This document shows positions 37,055-46,026 of a DNA stretch of 64,000 nucleotides, in pieces. Both the position numbers and the translations under genes were made by a program. Every line of letters begins with the position of its first letter. The first letter of the stretch is position 1. Location: positions 13,557 to 77,556 of the forward strand of contig JAJDTQ010000006.1 of the NCBI GenBank assembly GCA_022827045.1. Direction: 5' to 3'. The stretch is from Candidatus Binatia bacterium (GTDB taxonomy: Bacteria; Desulfobacterota_B; Binatia; UBA9968; JAJDTQ01). Below the pieces are notes generated by a model. The model was not told the origin of the DNA, did not search any database, and worked only from the letters and a program-made list of their open reading frames with translations.

Positions 37055-38286
37055 GGCCACAGCCGCTGGTCGAAGCGGCGCATCCAGTCGAGCCCCGTAA
37101 CCCACACCGCCAGCACCGAGATCAGCAACAGCGAGTTGGCCACGGTGAACGACACATAGTAGTCGCCGGTGAGATCGTGCAACGCGCCGCCCATCCAGGC
37201 CCCGAGGCCGCCGCCGACGCCCACGCTCATCACGGAGAACCCGAAGATGGTCCCGAAGCCTCGGCCCGCGAAGATGTCCGCGGTGATGGCCGACAGGATG
37301 ACGGCGCGTGAGCCGAAGGCGATGCCGAAGCCGCCGACGTAGACGTAGAGCAGCCAGGGGTTCGAGGTGTCCGTGGCCAGGGTGAGGGCCAGGACGCCGA
37401 CGGCCGCGCAGGCGATGTTGAGGGTGTAGGCGGCGGTCTTGGTGAGGGCGTCCGCCAGGTAGCCGAAGGCCACGCGTCCCCCGGCGCTGACGAACGCCAT
37501 GACACCGAAGACCCCGGCGGCCCAGATGTGGCTGTAGCCGATATCCACGACGTGGGCGACCTGGTGGGTGACGATCAGCATGGTCCCGATGGAGCCCAGC
37601 ATCCGCGAGACGAACAGGCTCCAGAATTGCAGGCTCCTCAAGGCCAGGGAAGTCGACCACTCGCCGGCCCTCGCGGCGCCGGTAGCGGTGCCCGACGGCT
37701 CTCGCGAACTGGCCGGGCTGGGACGGTAGGTGCTCAACACCAGCGGTATGATCAGGATGAGGATCACCGCCGCCAGCGCCTGGAATACCCGCGGCCAGCC
37801 CCACAGGGAGATCAGCCACTGGCTCAGCGGCGAAAGGACCAGTGTGCCCACGCCCACCGCCCCGTAGACGATGCCCAGGACGAGGCCCCGCCGGGTGGGG
37901 AACCACTCCGACACCACGACGACGTGGGGGATCACGCCGGCGGTGGCGAACCCCAGCGACCCCACCACTCCGAAATAGAGATAGAGCTCCCACGCGGTGC
38001 CGACCCGGCTGCACAGGAGCAGGCCGGCGGCCAGGACGACGCTGCCCGCCACCACCACCCGCCGCGGCCCCAGGCGGTCGGTGAGCCGTCCGACGAAGGG
38101 CGATACGAGGGCGTCGGTTACCAGGTTCGCGGTCTGAAGCCCGGCGGTGACTCCGCGGCTCCAGTGAAAGGTGTCCAGGAGCGCCACGAAGAAGACGCCG
38201 AAGGAAGTGTGCAGGCCGCGAATGAACCCGAAGGTCAGGGAAGCGGCTCCGGCGATGACCCAAGGCTGGTTGGACTGGTGCGCCAT
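37051..38286 (-). CDS. MFS transporter, divergent member of the cluster
   Basis: A 411-residue major facilitator with about 12 membrane segments, more distant from the other three. It opens MAHQSNQPWVIAGAASLTFG, lacks FYGWYIV and the RRSPEDMGL loop, and has VGRLTDRLGPRRVVVAG in loop 2-3 plus SEWFPTRRGLVLGIVYGAVG. This pattern fits monocarboxylate-porter-like MFS proteins. It is encoded 15 bases after the next upstream MFS gene, so the two are probably co-transcribed. Its TAG stop lies in a family D repeat. Substrate unknown. Confidence 0.88.
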   Translation of the reverse strand: MAHQSNQPWVIAGAASLTFGFIRGLHTSFGVFFVALLDTFHWSRGVTAGLQTANLVTDALVSPFVGRLTDRLGPRRVVVAGSVVLAAGLLLCSRVGTAWELYLYFGVVGSLGFATAGVIPHVVVVSEWFPTRRGLVLGIVYGAVGVGTLVLSPLSQWLISLWGWPRVFQALAAVILILIIPLVLSTYRPSPASSREPSGTATGAARAGEWSTSLALRSLQFWSLFVSRMLGSIGTMLIVTHQVAHVVDIGYSHIWAAGVFGVMAFVSAGGRVAFGYLADALTKTAAYTLNIACAAVGVLALTLATDTSNPWLLYVYVGGFGIAFGSRAVILSAITADIFAGRGFGTIFGFSVMSVGVGGGLGAWMGGALHDLTGDYYVSFTVANSLLLISVLAVWVTGLDWMRRFDQRLWP

Positions 38287-38301
38287 GGCGGTGTCGCGGC
38301 C

Positions 38302-39576
38302 TTAGTGTCCTGTCTCGGGGGCCGCCTTGCGGGGCGGACGGACGGCGAGGACCAGCAACGCCGACAGCAGCAGCGCGGCGATGAAAACACCGAACGACAG
38401 GAAATAGCTGCCGGTGTAGTCGTGGAAAAAGCCGAAGAAGGGCGGACCCACCGTCGTGCCCGTGCGCGTGATCATGATACCCAGATTGCGCACGCGGCCC
38501 AGGGAGATGCGGCCGAAGTAGTTGGCCCAGAGCAGCTCTCGAATCACCAGGATCCCGCCCAGCCCGAATCCGTAGATGAGGAATCCCAGGGAGACCGGTG
38601 CGAGGCCGGTGACCGCGAGGGCCAGTGACAGGCCGCATGCCTGGAGGAGGAACTGGGCGGCGGCCGCCTTGCGCACGTCGATACGTTCGCCGACCACGCC
38701 CCAGACAACGTTTCCGACCGTCTGCGTCAGCGCCATCATCCCCATGACCGTGGAGGCGATCTCGGGAGAGTATCCGATGTCCGTAATGTAGGGATGGATG
38801 TGCAGGTTCAGCCCGATGATTCCGAACGTGACGGTGCCGTAGGTGATGACCAGCAGCCAGAACGTGCTGGTCCGGACGGCCTCACCCCGGGTCCATTGGA
38901 CATCGGCGGTGTGCGCCTCGAGGGTTTCCGGTCGCGGACTCCCACCGGGGGCGGATTCTGGTGGCGCCAGCGCGCCGTCCGGCTGAAGCCCCATGTCTTC
39001 CGGGCTGCGCCGCACCAGCAGGAAGGCCGGCAGCACCACCATGGCCAGGGTCAGCACGCCGAACACCATCCAGGTGTTGCGCCATCCCACCAGTACGAAG
39101 AGCCACACGGCCACCAGCGGGATGCCGGCCTTGGCGATGCCGTTGCCCATGTTGGCGATGGAGATGGCGCGGCCCCGCTTTTGGATGAACCAACGCGAGA
39201 TCATCACGTTGATCACCATGTAGCCCATGAGGGTATCGCCCACGGTGACCGGCAGCCAGCGGACGACCATGAACTGCCAGAACTCCTGGGCCTGGCTCAG
39301 CAGGATGTATCCGGTCCCCGCCACCAGGGCGCCTGTGACGATGAGCCAGCGGGCGCCGTAGCGGTCGATGAGGGGGCCCACCAGGAACGCGATCACCGAG
39401 GAGAACATGACCTCGCCGCTACGGATGAACGAGAAGATGCCGCGGGAGACGGCGAACTCCGCGGTGAGCGGTTTCATGAACACGCTGAGGGTGCTGGACA
39501 GCGCAAAGGAAGAGGTCAGGTAGCAGATGAAGCCGACGCCGACGATGTACCAGCCGTAGAAGAGCTTTCGGGACAC
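38302..39576 (-). CDS. MFS transporter, FYGWYIV subgroup (copy 3)
   Basis: A 424-residue major facilitator, first gene of the four-transporter run. It starts at GTG 39576 with KLFYGWYIVGVGFICYL, and has VGPLIDRYGARWLIV, SRWFIQKRGRAISIANMG and the RRSPEDMGLQPDG central loop shared with the copies at 34274 and 35593. The 240-base AT-richer region upstream is shared with a divergent gene at 39818 and probably carries its promoter. Substrate unknown; the fold group includes oxalate/formate and monocarboxylate porters. Confidence 0.9.
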   Translation of the reverse strand: MSRKLFYGWYIVGVGFICYLTSSFALSSTLSVFMKPLTAEFAVSRGIFSFIRSGEVMFSSVIAFLVGPLIDRYGARWLIVTGALVAGTGYILLSQAQEFWQFMVVRWLPVTVGDTLMGYMVINVMISRWFIQKRGRAISIANMGNGIAKAGIPLVAVWLFVLVGWRNTWMVFGVLTLAMVVLPAFLLVRRSPEDMGLQPDGALAPPESAPGGSPRPETLEAHTADVQWTRGEAVRTSTFWLLVITYGTVTFGIIGLNLHIHPYITDIGYSPEIASTVMGMMALTQTVGNVVWGVVGERIDVRKAAAAQFLLQACGLSLALAVTGLAPVSLGFLIYGFGLGGILVIRELLWANYFGRISLGRVRNLGIMITRTGTTVGPPFFGFFHDYTGSYFLSFGVFIAALLLSALLVLAVRPPRKAAPETGH

Positions 39577-39683
39577 GATAACGAGAAGGTTTACTGGTGC
39601 GTGGCGGGAAGCGCAACCGCGATGACCAAACGGCGTCAGGCACTATTCATCGCTAAATGAGAATAATCCTTCGAGAAATGTGA

Positions 39684-39743
39684 TTGATATTTTATCAACT
39701 CTCGGAAAAACGGCTTGACAGGGTAGGGCGAGATCCTTACATT
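39684..39743 (+). promoter_or_regulatory. Sigma70-type promoter with upstream palindrome
   Basis: TTGACA (39715-39720) and TACATT (39738-39743) are separated by exactly 17 bases, a good housekeeping promoter for the gene at 39818. Sixteen bases before the -35, TTGAT-ATTTT-ATCAA (39684-39698) is an inverted repeat that could bind an activator or a regulator shared with the divergent MFS gene. Confidence 0.7.
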
Positions 39744-39817
39744 TTTCATTAGGAAAAAGGGAATAGAGCGTTGGATAGGGAACCGGTCGCGGTCTAATAG
39801 AACGGACGGTACCAACG

Positions 39818-40252
39818 ATGAGGGAAGAAACGAAAGTCACGGAGGTTGCCGCCGGGGGCCGGGAGTCCGGCAACGCGGCGGAAGAGCGCGGAACGGCCGA
39901 TGCTTTCGATGCCGTGACGCTGTTTGACGCCGACGGCGTGGACGTCGACCAGTATGCGGACACGGTCCAGCGGAAGACGCCCCTCGAGCCCGAGAAGCAC
40001 TTGCTGCTCGCCATCCTCGAGGATGGCCTCGCATGTTACCGAAAGAACCTGTTCGCCCGGACCGCCAAGAAGCAGGCAGCCTACCGGGACGCGGAGGAAT
40101 GGATCTTCGCCACGGACGACGAGCGTTTCCTCAGCTTCGAGTCCGTTTGTGGCGTTCTGGGCATCGAGCCCAGCTACCTGCGCCGGGGCCTTGTGGAATG
40201 GAAGGAACGCAAGGTCAGGGCGCGCGCCAACGCCCCGGCCGAAGCCGCGTAG
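39818..40252 (+). CDS. Conserved-looking small soluble protein of unknown function
   Basis: A 144-residue protein without signal peptide or membrane segment. The first 45 residues are acidic and probably flexible. The following part has an ordered helical pattern: PLEPEKHLLLAILEDGLACY, then AAYRDAEEWIFATDDERFLS, then FESVCGVLGIEPSYLRRGLV. The last stretch resembles a helix-turn-helix. I recall similar hypothetical proteins in deltaproteobacterial-type genomes but no assigned function. The ribosome site before ATG 39818 is weak, while the promoter upstream is strong. It is convergent with the thyX-like gene. A role as a DNA-binding or adaptor protein is only a guess. Confidence 0.7.
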   Translation: MREETKVTEVAAGGRESGNAAEERGTADAFDAVTLFDADGVDVDQYADTVQRKTPLEPEKHLLLAILEDGLACYRKNLFARTAKKQAAYRDAEEWIFATDDERFLSFESVCGVLGIEPSYLRRGLVEWKERKVRARANAPAEAA

Positions 40253-40312
40253 GGAGCCGGCCCCAAGCCCGCGCCCGCATCGCGCCGTGCGCGGGCGGAC
40301 TTGAAGCCCCCC

Positions 40313-41962
40313 TCACGGGCGGTCCGATTTCTTGAACTCGGTGCGAAGCTCGGAAGCGAGCCGCCCCAGGCGGTAGGTCTTCCAGTCGATGAACTTGGCG
40401 TAGCTCGCCAGCCTGGGGTGCACCGCGCCGATCCGGCGCCACATCTCCTGCGTGATGGTGCGGTAGTCGGGATGGCCTTGCGGCATGGTCCGCAACTCGC
40501 CGATGTGCACCGCCTCCCGCAGATTCATCTTCATGTACCATCGGGTCCGGTAGGCGAAGGGGACCACGTACTGGGCCTCCCGCGGATGGTCCGCCCGGAT
40601 CCGTTGGTGGACCTCGGCCGCGCGCTCCATGCAGCGACGGAAGTCTTCGCCGAACCCCGCCGCCACGATCTCCGGCGGCGTGTCGTAGCCGTGGGCGGTG
40701 GTGAAGTCCTGCCGTTCCTGGCTGAGCAGGCGATGCCTTTGCAGATCGCGGTAGGCGCCCAAGTTGCCGATAATGTCGAAGGTGTAATAGACCTGCTCCA
40801 GCGCGCGGCCGGGCTTTTCGCGCCGGTGCCGCCGGCCCTTCATGTACGTGTCCAGCACTTCCTGCCGGCGCTCGTCCGGCAGCCGCGCCGCCAGCTCCCT
40901 CAACTGCGACAGCGGGTGCGTCGTGTGAGGGTAGAGGACGGCGGCGATGATCCGTTCTTCCGCCTGCTCGTCGTAGTCCACCAGCGTCACGGCCGGCGCC
41001 TCCCGCACCGGCTCGGTCACCGCCTCCGCGGCCAGCGCCCGGGTCTGGTCGAAGGTCTCGGAGAGGTACGGGCTCGGCTGCGCCCGCTTCACGAACGACG
41101 GGATCAGCGTGTCGAGCTCCTGGTGGATGGCGGTTCCGAGGGTGCGAAGCTCGGCGAGGTCGCTGGAGTAGGACTTCGACAGCAGGTACTCGAAGGCCTG
41201 TCCCACTCCGAACAGCCCGACGTTGGTGCGGGTGGCCGCCGGCAGGTAGCCGCGCAGGAGATCGCAGGCATGGGCGCGCACGGTGGACCGGTAGGCGGTT
41301 TCCGCCCACTTGGCGAGTTTCCCGTCGCGCCGGGCCTCGGCGTAGGTGACGGTGGCGCCGGTGCGCGGGTGACGCAGCTCCGTGTCCTCCAGCGGAACGG
41401 CCTTGCGGACGTGCTCGATCATCGGCTCCATCTGCCGCGAATAGGTTTCGAACAGGAGCTCCATGACCTCGAGATAGTCCCGGCCGTGCCTCGATTCGGC
41501 CAGGGTCGGCTCGACGAAGTAGAGGTGCCGGCCGTCGCGGTCCTTGCGGTCGAAGCGCACGTAGCGGGTGGACTTTTCCAGCGGCGCGATGCCGATGCGC
41601 GGGTCCTCGAGGTACTTGGCGGCTACGTTGGAGATCCCTTCGCAGGCCACGTGGGCGCCGCCCAGCTGCGCCACCGAGTCGTCGCCGTAACCGACGAGCA
41701 CGCGGTCATAGAAGGCGCGCGCGCGGCGCACCGCCGGATCGTCACCGTCGGCGGGTCCCGTGCTGTCCAGCACCACGGCGAGGTCGGCGTCGCCGAGGAA
41801 CTCGTCCAGGAACGTGCGCCGGAGGTCCCTGGCCGAGCGGCTGTAGCGGGAGAAGAGCGCGCCGGCCACCTCCTGGGGCAGCCTCAGCCCGAAGACCGGC
41901 CGGTCCACGTTGGTGAAGAACGGCGCGAGCCTCTCGCGTTCCGCCGGAGTGAAGTTTTCCAT
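40313..41962 (-). CDS. Double-length ThyX-like (FAD-dependent thymidylate synthase) protein
   Basis: A 549-residue protein made of two ThyX-like halves. ATG 41962 (MENFTPAERERL) is preferred over an in-frame upstream codon. The first half has GYGDDSVAQLGGAHVACEG and EKSTRYVRFD (STRY at 131-134), then LLRGYLPAATRTNVGLFG. The second half has LGAYRDLQRHRLLSQERQDF (RHR at 409-411) and YVVPFAYRTRWYMKMNLREA with a final R-containing helix. In ordinary ThyX (about 220-250 residues) one motif, RHRxxSxNExSxRY, contains both the RHR and the SxRY parts; here RHR is only in half two and STRY only in half one. ThyX methylates dUMP with methylene-THF and FADH2; whether this protein does is unproven. Confidence 0.75.
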   Translation of the reverse strand: MENFTPAERERLAPFFTNVDRPVFGLRLPQEVAGALFSRYSRSARDLRRTFLDEFLGDADLAVVLDSTGPADGDDPAVRRARAFYDRVLVGYGDDSVAQLGGAHVACEGISNVAAKYLEDPRIGIAPLEKSTRYVRFDRKDRDGRHLYFVEPTLAESRHGRDYLEVMELLFETYSRQMEPMIEHVRKAVPLEDTELRHPRTGATVTYAEARRDGKLAKWAETAYRSTVRAHACDLLRGYLPAATRTNVGLFGVGQAFEYLLSKSYSSDLAELRTLGTAIHQELDTLIPSFVKRAQPSPYLSETFDQTRALAAEAVTEPVREAPAVTLVDYDEQAEERIIAAVLYPHTTHPLSQLRELAARLPDERRQEVLDTYMKGRRHRREKPGRALEQVYYTFDIIGNLGAYRDLQRHRLLSQERQDFTTAHGYDTPPEIVAAGFGEDFRRCMERAAEVHQRIRADHPREAQYVVPFAYRTRWYMKMNLREAVHIGELRTMPQGHPDYRTITQEMWRRIGAVHPRLASYAKFIDWKTYRLGRLASELRTEFKKSDRP

Positions 41963-42020
41963 GGAGATTCCGGGAGAATATCCGTTGTCCGGCCAAAATC
42001 CAACCAATCCGCCGAAAACC

Positions 42021-42034
42021 GGCCGAAATCGGCC
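42021..42034. promoter_or_regulatory. Palindrome between thyX-like gene and tkt
   Basis: GGCCGA-AA-TCGGCC is a perfect 14-base inverted repeat in the 165-base divergent region before tkt. A partial copy, GCCGAAAACCGGC, lies just before it. A shared operator is possible; no -35/-10 pair stands out here. Confidence 0.3.
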
Positions 42035-42127
42035 TCTCGCGCGTTGTATGCGGCCGGGATCATCTGGCAAACTTGAAACAGGGGTCCCATACCGCGGAAG
42101 GTCACGAATTCACGGAGTTCCTATTTC

Positions 42128-44194
42128 ATGAGCGACGCCAGTCTCGACGATCTCTGCATCAATACGATCCGTACCCTGTCCATCGACGGGGTTCAGCAGG
42201 CCAATTCGGGGCACCCGGGGACGCCCATGGCCATGGCGCCGGTGGCCTACTGCCTGTGGCAGCGCTTTCTGCGCTTCGATCCCGACGATCCCATCTGGCC
42301 CAACCGGGACCGCTTCGTGCTGTCGGCGGGCCACGCGTCCATGCTGCTCTACTCGATGCTCCACCTGACCGGGGTCAAGGCGGTCAGCAAGGACTACGAG
42401 ACCCTGGGCTCCCTCTCCGTTCCGCTGGAGGCCCTCCAACAGTTCCGCCAACTGGACAGCCGTTGTCCCGGCCACCCGGAGTACCGCTGGACCTCGGGTG
42501 TCGAGACCACCACCGGACCCCTCGGACAAGGGGTGGCCACCAGCGTGGGCATGGCCATCGCCGGGCGCTGGATGGCGAGCCGCTACAACCGCCCCGGGTT
42601 CGAGGACCTCGTCGACTTCGACGTCTACGCGCTGTGCGGCGACGGTTGCATGATGGAGGGGGTGTCCAACGAGGCGGCCTCGCTGGCCGGCCACCTGAAG
42701 CTGTCCAGCCTGTGCTGGATCTACGACAACAACCGCATCACCATCGAGGGCCACACCGCCTTGGCGTTCTCCGACGATGTCGCCACCCGTTTTCTCGGCC
42801 ACGGCTGGAACGTAGTGCGGGTGGGCGACGCCAACGACCTGGAGATGCTGGAGCGGGCGTTCCGCACGTTTCGGGACACCACGGACCGCCCCACCCTGCT
42901 GATCGTGGACAGCCACATCGGCTACGGTTCGCCCAACAAGCAGGACACCAGCGGCGCCCACGGCGAGCCCCTCGGGGTGGAGGAGGTCAAGCTCACCAAG
43001 CAGCGGTACGGCTGGCCCGAGGACGCGGAGTTCCACGTCCCCGACGGCGTGCGGGAGCATTTCCGCGCGGGGATGGGAGACCGCGGCAAGTCCCTGCGCG
43101 ACGCCTGGTTCGCGCGCCTCGACGACTATCGGGCCCGCTATCCGGAGCTGGCGGACGAGCTCTACCGCATGCAGCACCGCCAGCTTCCCGAGGGATGGGA
43201 CCGGGATCTGCCGGATTTCCCCGCGGACGCCAAGGGAGTGTCAGGGCGCGACGCGTCGGGCAAGGTGCTGAACACGCTGGCGCGGAACGTCCCGTGGCTC
43301 ATGGGGGGCGCGGCCGATCTGGCCCCCTCCACCAAGACCCGGCTCACCTTCGACGGCGCCGGAGACTTCTCGGCGGACAGCCCGGACGGCCGCAACCTCC
43401 ATTTCGGCGTCCGGGAACACGCCATGGCGTCGATCATGAACGGCATGGCGCTGGTGAAGGTGCGCGCCTACGGGTCGGGGTTCCTGATCTTCAGCGACTA
43501 CGCCCGCGGCGCCATCCGTCTGAGCGCGCTCATGGAGCTGCCGGTGATCCACATCTTCACCCATGACTCCATCGGCGTGGGGGAGGACGGTCCGACGCAC
43601 CAGCCGGTGGAGCACCTCGCCTCGCTCCGGGCGGTGCCGGGGCTGATGGTGTTGCGGCCGGCGGACGCCAACGAGGTGAAGGCCGCCTGGAAGGTCATCA
43701 TGGAGCTGCACCACGAGCCGGCGGTGCTGGTGGTGACGCGCCAGGCATTGCCGACCGTGGACCGCGCGCGGTACGCGCCGGCCGACGGCGTCGCCCGGGG
43801 CGCCTACGTGCTGGCCGATGCGCCGGACGGAGCGCCCGACGTCCTGCTGCTCGCCACCGGCAGCGAGGTGTCGTTGTGCGTGGAGGCTCATGAGATCCTG
43901 GCCGGGGAGGGAATCAGGGCCCGGGTGGTGAGCATGCCATGCTGGGAGCTGTTCGACGATCAGGACGAGGACTACCGCAACAGCGTGATCCCGCCCGAGG
44001 TGACCGCCCGGGTGTCGGTGGAGCAGGCCTCGGTGTTCGGCTGGACCAAGTACACCGGCATCGGCGGACACCAGATCGGCATGCGGTCCTTCGGCGCCTC
44101 GGCGCCTCTCAAGGACCTCCAGAAGAAGTTCGGCTTTACCGCGGACGACGTGGTCGCCGCGGCCAGGGAACAGGTCGCCCGGAGGAACACATGA
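42128..44194 (+). CDS. tkt: Transketolase
   Basis: Thiamine-diphosphate enzyme moving two-carbon units in the non-oxidative pentose phosphate pathway. The 688-residue protein begins with DLCINTIRTLSIDGVQQANS then GHPGTPMAMAP, whose His contacts the cofactor. GDGCMMEGVSNEA is the ThDP/metal motif; HDSIGVGEDGPTHQPVEHLA is the conserved loop of the pyrimidine domain; the C-terminal domain (VSMPCWELFDDQ) is present. The stop overlaps tal as ATGA, and rpe follows, so this is a pentose phosphate operon. Confidence 0.97.
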   Translation: MSDASLDDLCINTIRTLSIDGVQQANSGHPGTPMAMAPVAYCLWQRFLRFDPDDPIWPNRDRFVLSAGHASMLLYSMLHLTGVKAVSKDYETLGSLSVPLEALQQFRQLDSRCPGHPEYRWTSGVETTTGPLGQGVATSVGMAIAGRWMASRYNRPGFEDLVDFDVYALCGDGCMMEGVSNEAASLAGHLKLSSLCWIYDNNRITIEGHTALAFSDDVATRFLGHGWNVVRVGDANDLEMLERAFRTFRDTTDRPTLLIVDSHIGYGSPNKQDTSGAHGEPLGVEEVKLTKQRYGWPEDAEFHVPDGVREHFRAGMGDRGKSLRDAWFARLDDYRARYPELADELYRMQHRQLPEGWDRDLPDFPADAKGVSGRDASGKVLNTLARNVPWLMGGAADLAPSTKTRLTFDGAGDFSADSPDGRNLHFGVREHAMASIMNGMALVKVRAYGSGFLIFSDYARGAIRLSALMELPVIHIFTHDSIGVGEDGPTHQPVEHLASLRAVPGLMVLRPADANEVKAAWKVIMELHHEPAVLVVTRQALPTVDRARYAPADGVARGAYVLADAPDGAPDVLLLATGSEVSLCVEAHEILAGEGIRARVVSMPCWELFDDQDEDYRNSVIPPEVTARVSVEQASVFGWTKYTGIGGHQIGMRSFGASAPLKDLQKKFGFTADDVVAAAREQVARRNT

Positions 44195-45333
44195 ACCCGT
44201 TGAAAGACTTGGACGAACATGGGCAGTCGGTCTGGCTGGACTTCATACAGCGGAAGCTGCTGACCGGTGGCGAGCTGCAACGTCTTGTGGAAGAGGACGG
44301 CCTCAAGGGCGTCACCTCCAATCCGGCCATCTTCGAAAAGGCCATCGCCGACAGCGACGACTACGACGACGTGATCGCGCGCATGGGCGGCGACGGATCG
44401 GCAGACCCCAAGGAGGTGTACGAAGCCATCGCCACCCGCGACATCCAGGACGCGGCGGACGTGCTGCGGCCGGTCTACGAGGAGACCCGGCGGCGCGACG
44501 GCTACGTAAGCCTGGAGGTGTCGCCATACCTGGCCCATGACACCGAGGGCACCGTGGCGGAGGCGCGGCGGCTCTGGAACACCGTGTCGCGGGATAACCT
44601 GATGATCAAGGTGCCCGGCACGCCGGAGGGAGTGCCGGCCATCGAGCAGTTGATCGGCGAGGGCATCAGCGTCAACGTGACGCTGCTGTTCGCGCGGGAA
44701 GCCTACGAGCAGGTGGCCCAGGCCTACATCCGGGGCTTGGTCAAGGCCGCCGCCGACGGGTTGGACGTGGGCCGTATCGCCAGCGTGGCGAGCTTCTTCA
44801 TCTCGCGCATCGACACGCTGGTGGACGGCACCCTGGAGAAGAAGCTCCAGGCCGTGGACGACGCCGCGAAGGAACGTCTTCAGGCACTCATGGGAAAGGT
44901 CGCCATCGCCAACGCCAAGCTCACCTACAAGCGCTACAAGGAGATCATGCAGGGCGAGGGCTGGCAGGCCCTGGCGGGGAAGGGAGCCCGCCCCCAGCGG
45001 CTCCTGTGGGCCAGCACCAGCACCAAGAACCCGGACTACCGCGACGTGATGTACGTCGACGAGCTCATCGGCGAGGATACGGTGAACACTATTCCGCCGG
45101 CCACACTGGACGCGTTCCGCGATCACGGAGAGGCCCGCAAGAGCCTCGAAGAGGACGTCGAGGGAGCCGCCGAGACCATGGAGGCTCTGGAGCAGGCGGG
45201 GGTGTCCATGAAAGAGGTGACGGACAAGCTCCTGGAAGACGGCGTGCGGCTCTTCTCCGAGGCCTTCGACAAGCTGCTGGCGGCGGTGGAAGAAGAATGC
45301 CGGAAGGCGGGGGAGCATGGGCAGGGGCGTTAG
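44191..45333 (+). CDS. tal: Transaldolase
   Basis: Transfers a dihydroxyacetone unit from sedoheptulose 7-phosphate to glyceraldehyde 3-phosphate through a Schiff base. It starts at ATG 44191 ([20 protein letters not shown]) behind GGAGG, overlapping tkt by four bases. [12 protein letters not shown] and [15 protein letters not shown] are family motifs; the catalytic Lys lies in [13 protein letters not shown], followed by [17 protein letters not shown]. At 380 residues it is the long bacterial form found alone or fused to glucose-6-phosphate isomerase; no fusion occurs here. It overlaps rpe by 17 bases. Confidence 0.96.
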   Translation: MNPLKDLDEHGQSVWLDFIQRKLLTGGELQRLVEEDGLKGVTSNPAIFEKAIADSDDYDDVIARMGGDGSADPKEVYEAIATRDIQDAADVLRPVYEETRRRDGYVSLEVSPYLAHDTEGTVAEARRLWNTVSRDNLMIKVPGTPEGVPAIEQLIGEGISVNVTLLFAREAYEQVAQAYIRGLVKAAADGLDVGRIASVASFFISRIDTLVDGTLEKKLQAVDDAAKERLQALMGKVAIANAKLTYKRYKEIMQGEGWQALAGKGARPQRLLWASTSTKNPDYRDVMYVDELIGEDTVNTIPPATLDAFRDHGEARKSLEEDVEGAAETMEALEQAGVSMKEVTDKLLEDGVRLFSEAFDKLLAAVEEECRKAGEHGQGR

Positions 45334-45991
45334 CATCCTCCCCTCTATCCTCTCCGCCGATTTCTGCATTCTCGGACAGCAGATCGCCGAGGTGGACGAA
45401 GCCGGCGCGGACGCCATCCACGTGGACGTCATGGATGGCCGTTTCGTGCCCAACATCACCATCGGCCCGTTGATGGTGGAGGCGGCGCGACGCAGCACCC
45501 GGCTGCCGCTGGACGTCCACCTCATGATCGTGGAGCCGGAGCGCTACCTGGAGGACTTCGCCAAGGCGGGCGCCGACACCCTCCTGGTCCACCAGGAGGC
45601 CTGTCCGCACCTTCATCGAACGGTACAGCAGATCAAGTCGCTGGGCAGCAAGGCCGGAGTGGTGCTCAATCCCGCCACGCCGCTGGCGACTCTCGACGAG
45701 ATCCTGCCGGAGCTGGACCAGATCCTCATCATGAGCGTCAACCCGGGGTTCGGCGGCCAGAGCTTCATCGAGAGCAGCGTGGAGAAGGTGCGCCGGCTCA
45801 AGCGCATGCTCGACGAGCGCGGCCTGGAGATCCCCATCGAGATCGACGGCGGCGTGGGTCCGGAGAACGCCGATCGGGTCGTGGCCGCCGGCGCGACGTT
45901 GCTGGTGGCCGGCTCATCGGTCTACAAGGCGCCCGGGGGTGCCGCCGCCGGGGTTCGGCGGTTGCGGGACAGCATCCCTTCCAGGCCGTAA
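45317..45991 (+). CDS. rpe: Ribulose-phosphate 3-epimerase
   Basis: Interconverts ribulose 5-phosphate and xylulose 5-phosphate. The 224-residue TIM barrel has [17 protein letters not shown], the metal-site motifs [17 protein letters not shown] and [26 protein letters not shown], and [12 protein letters not shown] with the second catalytic Asp. Starting inside the end of tal, it completes the tkt-tal-rpe operon. A GC-rich hairpin follows before the convergent cupredoxin-like gene. Confidence 0.97.
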   Translation: MGRGVSILPSILSADFCILGQQIAEVDEAGADAIHVDVMDGRFVPNITIGPLMVEAARRSTRLPLDVHLMIVEPERYLEDFAKAGADTLLVHQEACPHLHRTVQQIKSLGSKAGVVLNPATPLATLDEILPELDQILIMSVNPGFGGQSFIESSVEKVRRLKRMLDERGLEIPIEIDGGVGPENADRVVAAGATLLVAGSSVYKAPGGAAAGVRRLRDSIPSRP

Positions 45992-45994
45992 GGG

Positions 45995-46022
45995 GGAGGC
46001 GCCGTCCACGCCGGCGCCCTCC
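45995..46022. terminator. Hairpin between convergent rpe and cupredoxin-like gene
   Basis: GGAGGCGCCG (45995-46004) pairs with CGGCGCCCTCC (46012-46022) with one bulged base. No T run follows on either strand, so it is only a possible bidirectional terminator. Confidence 0.4.
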
Positions 46023-46026
46023 GGGT

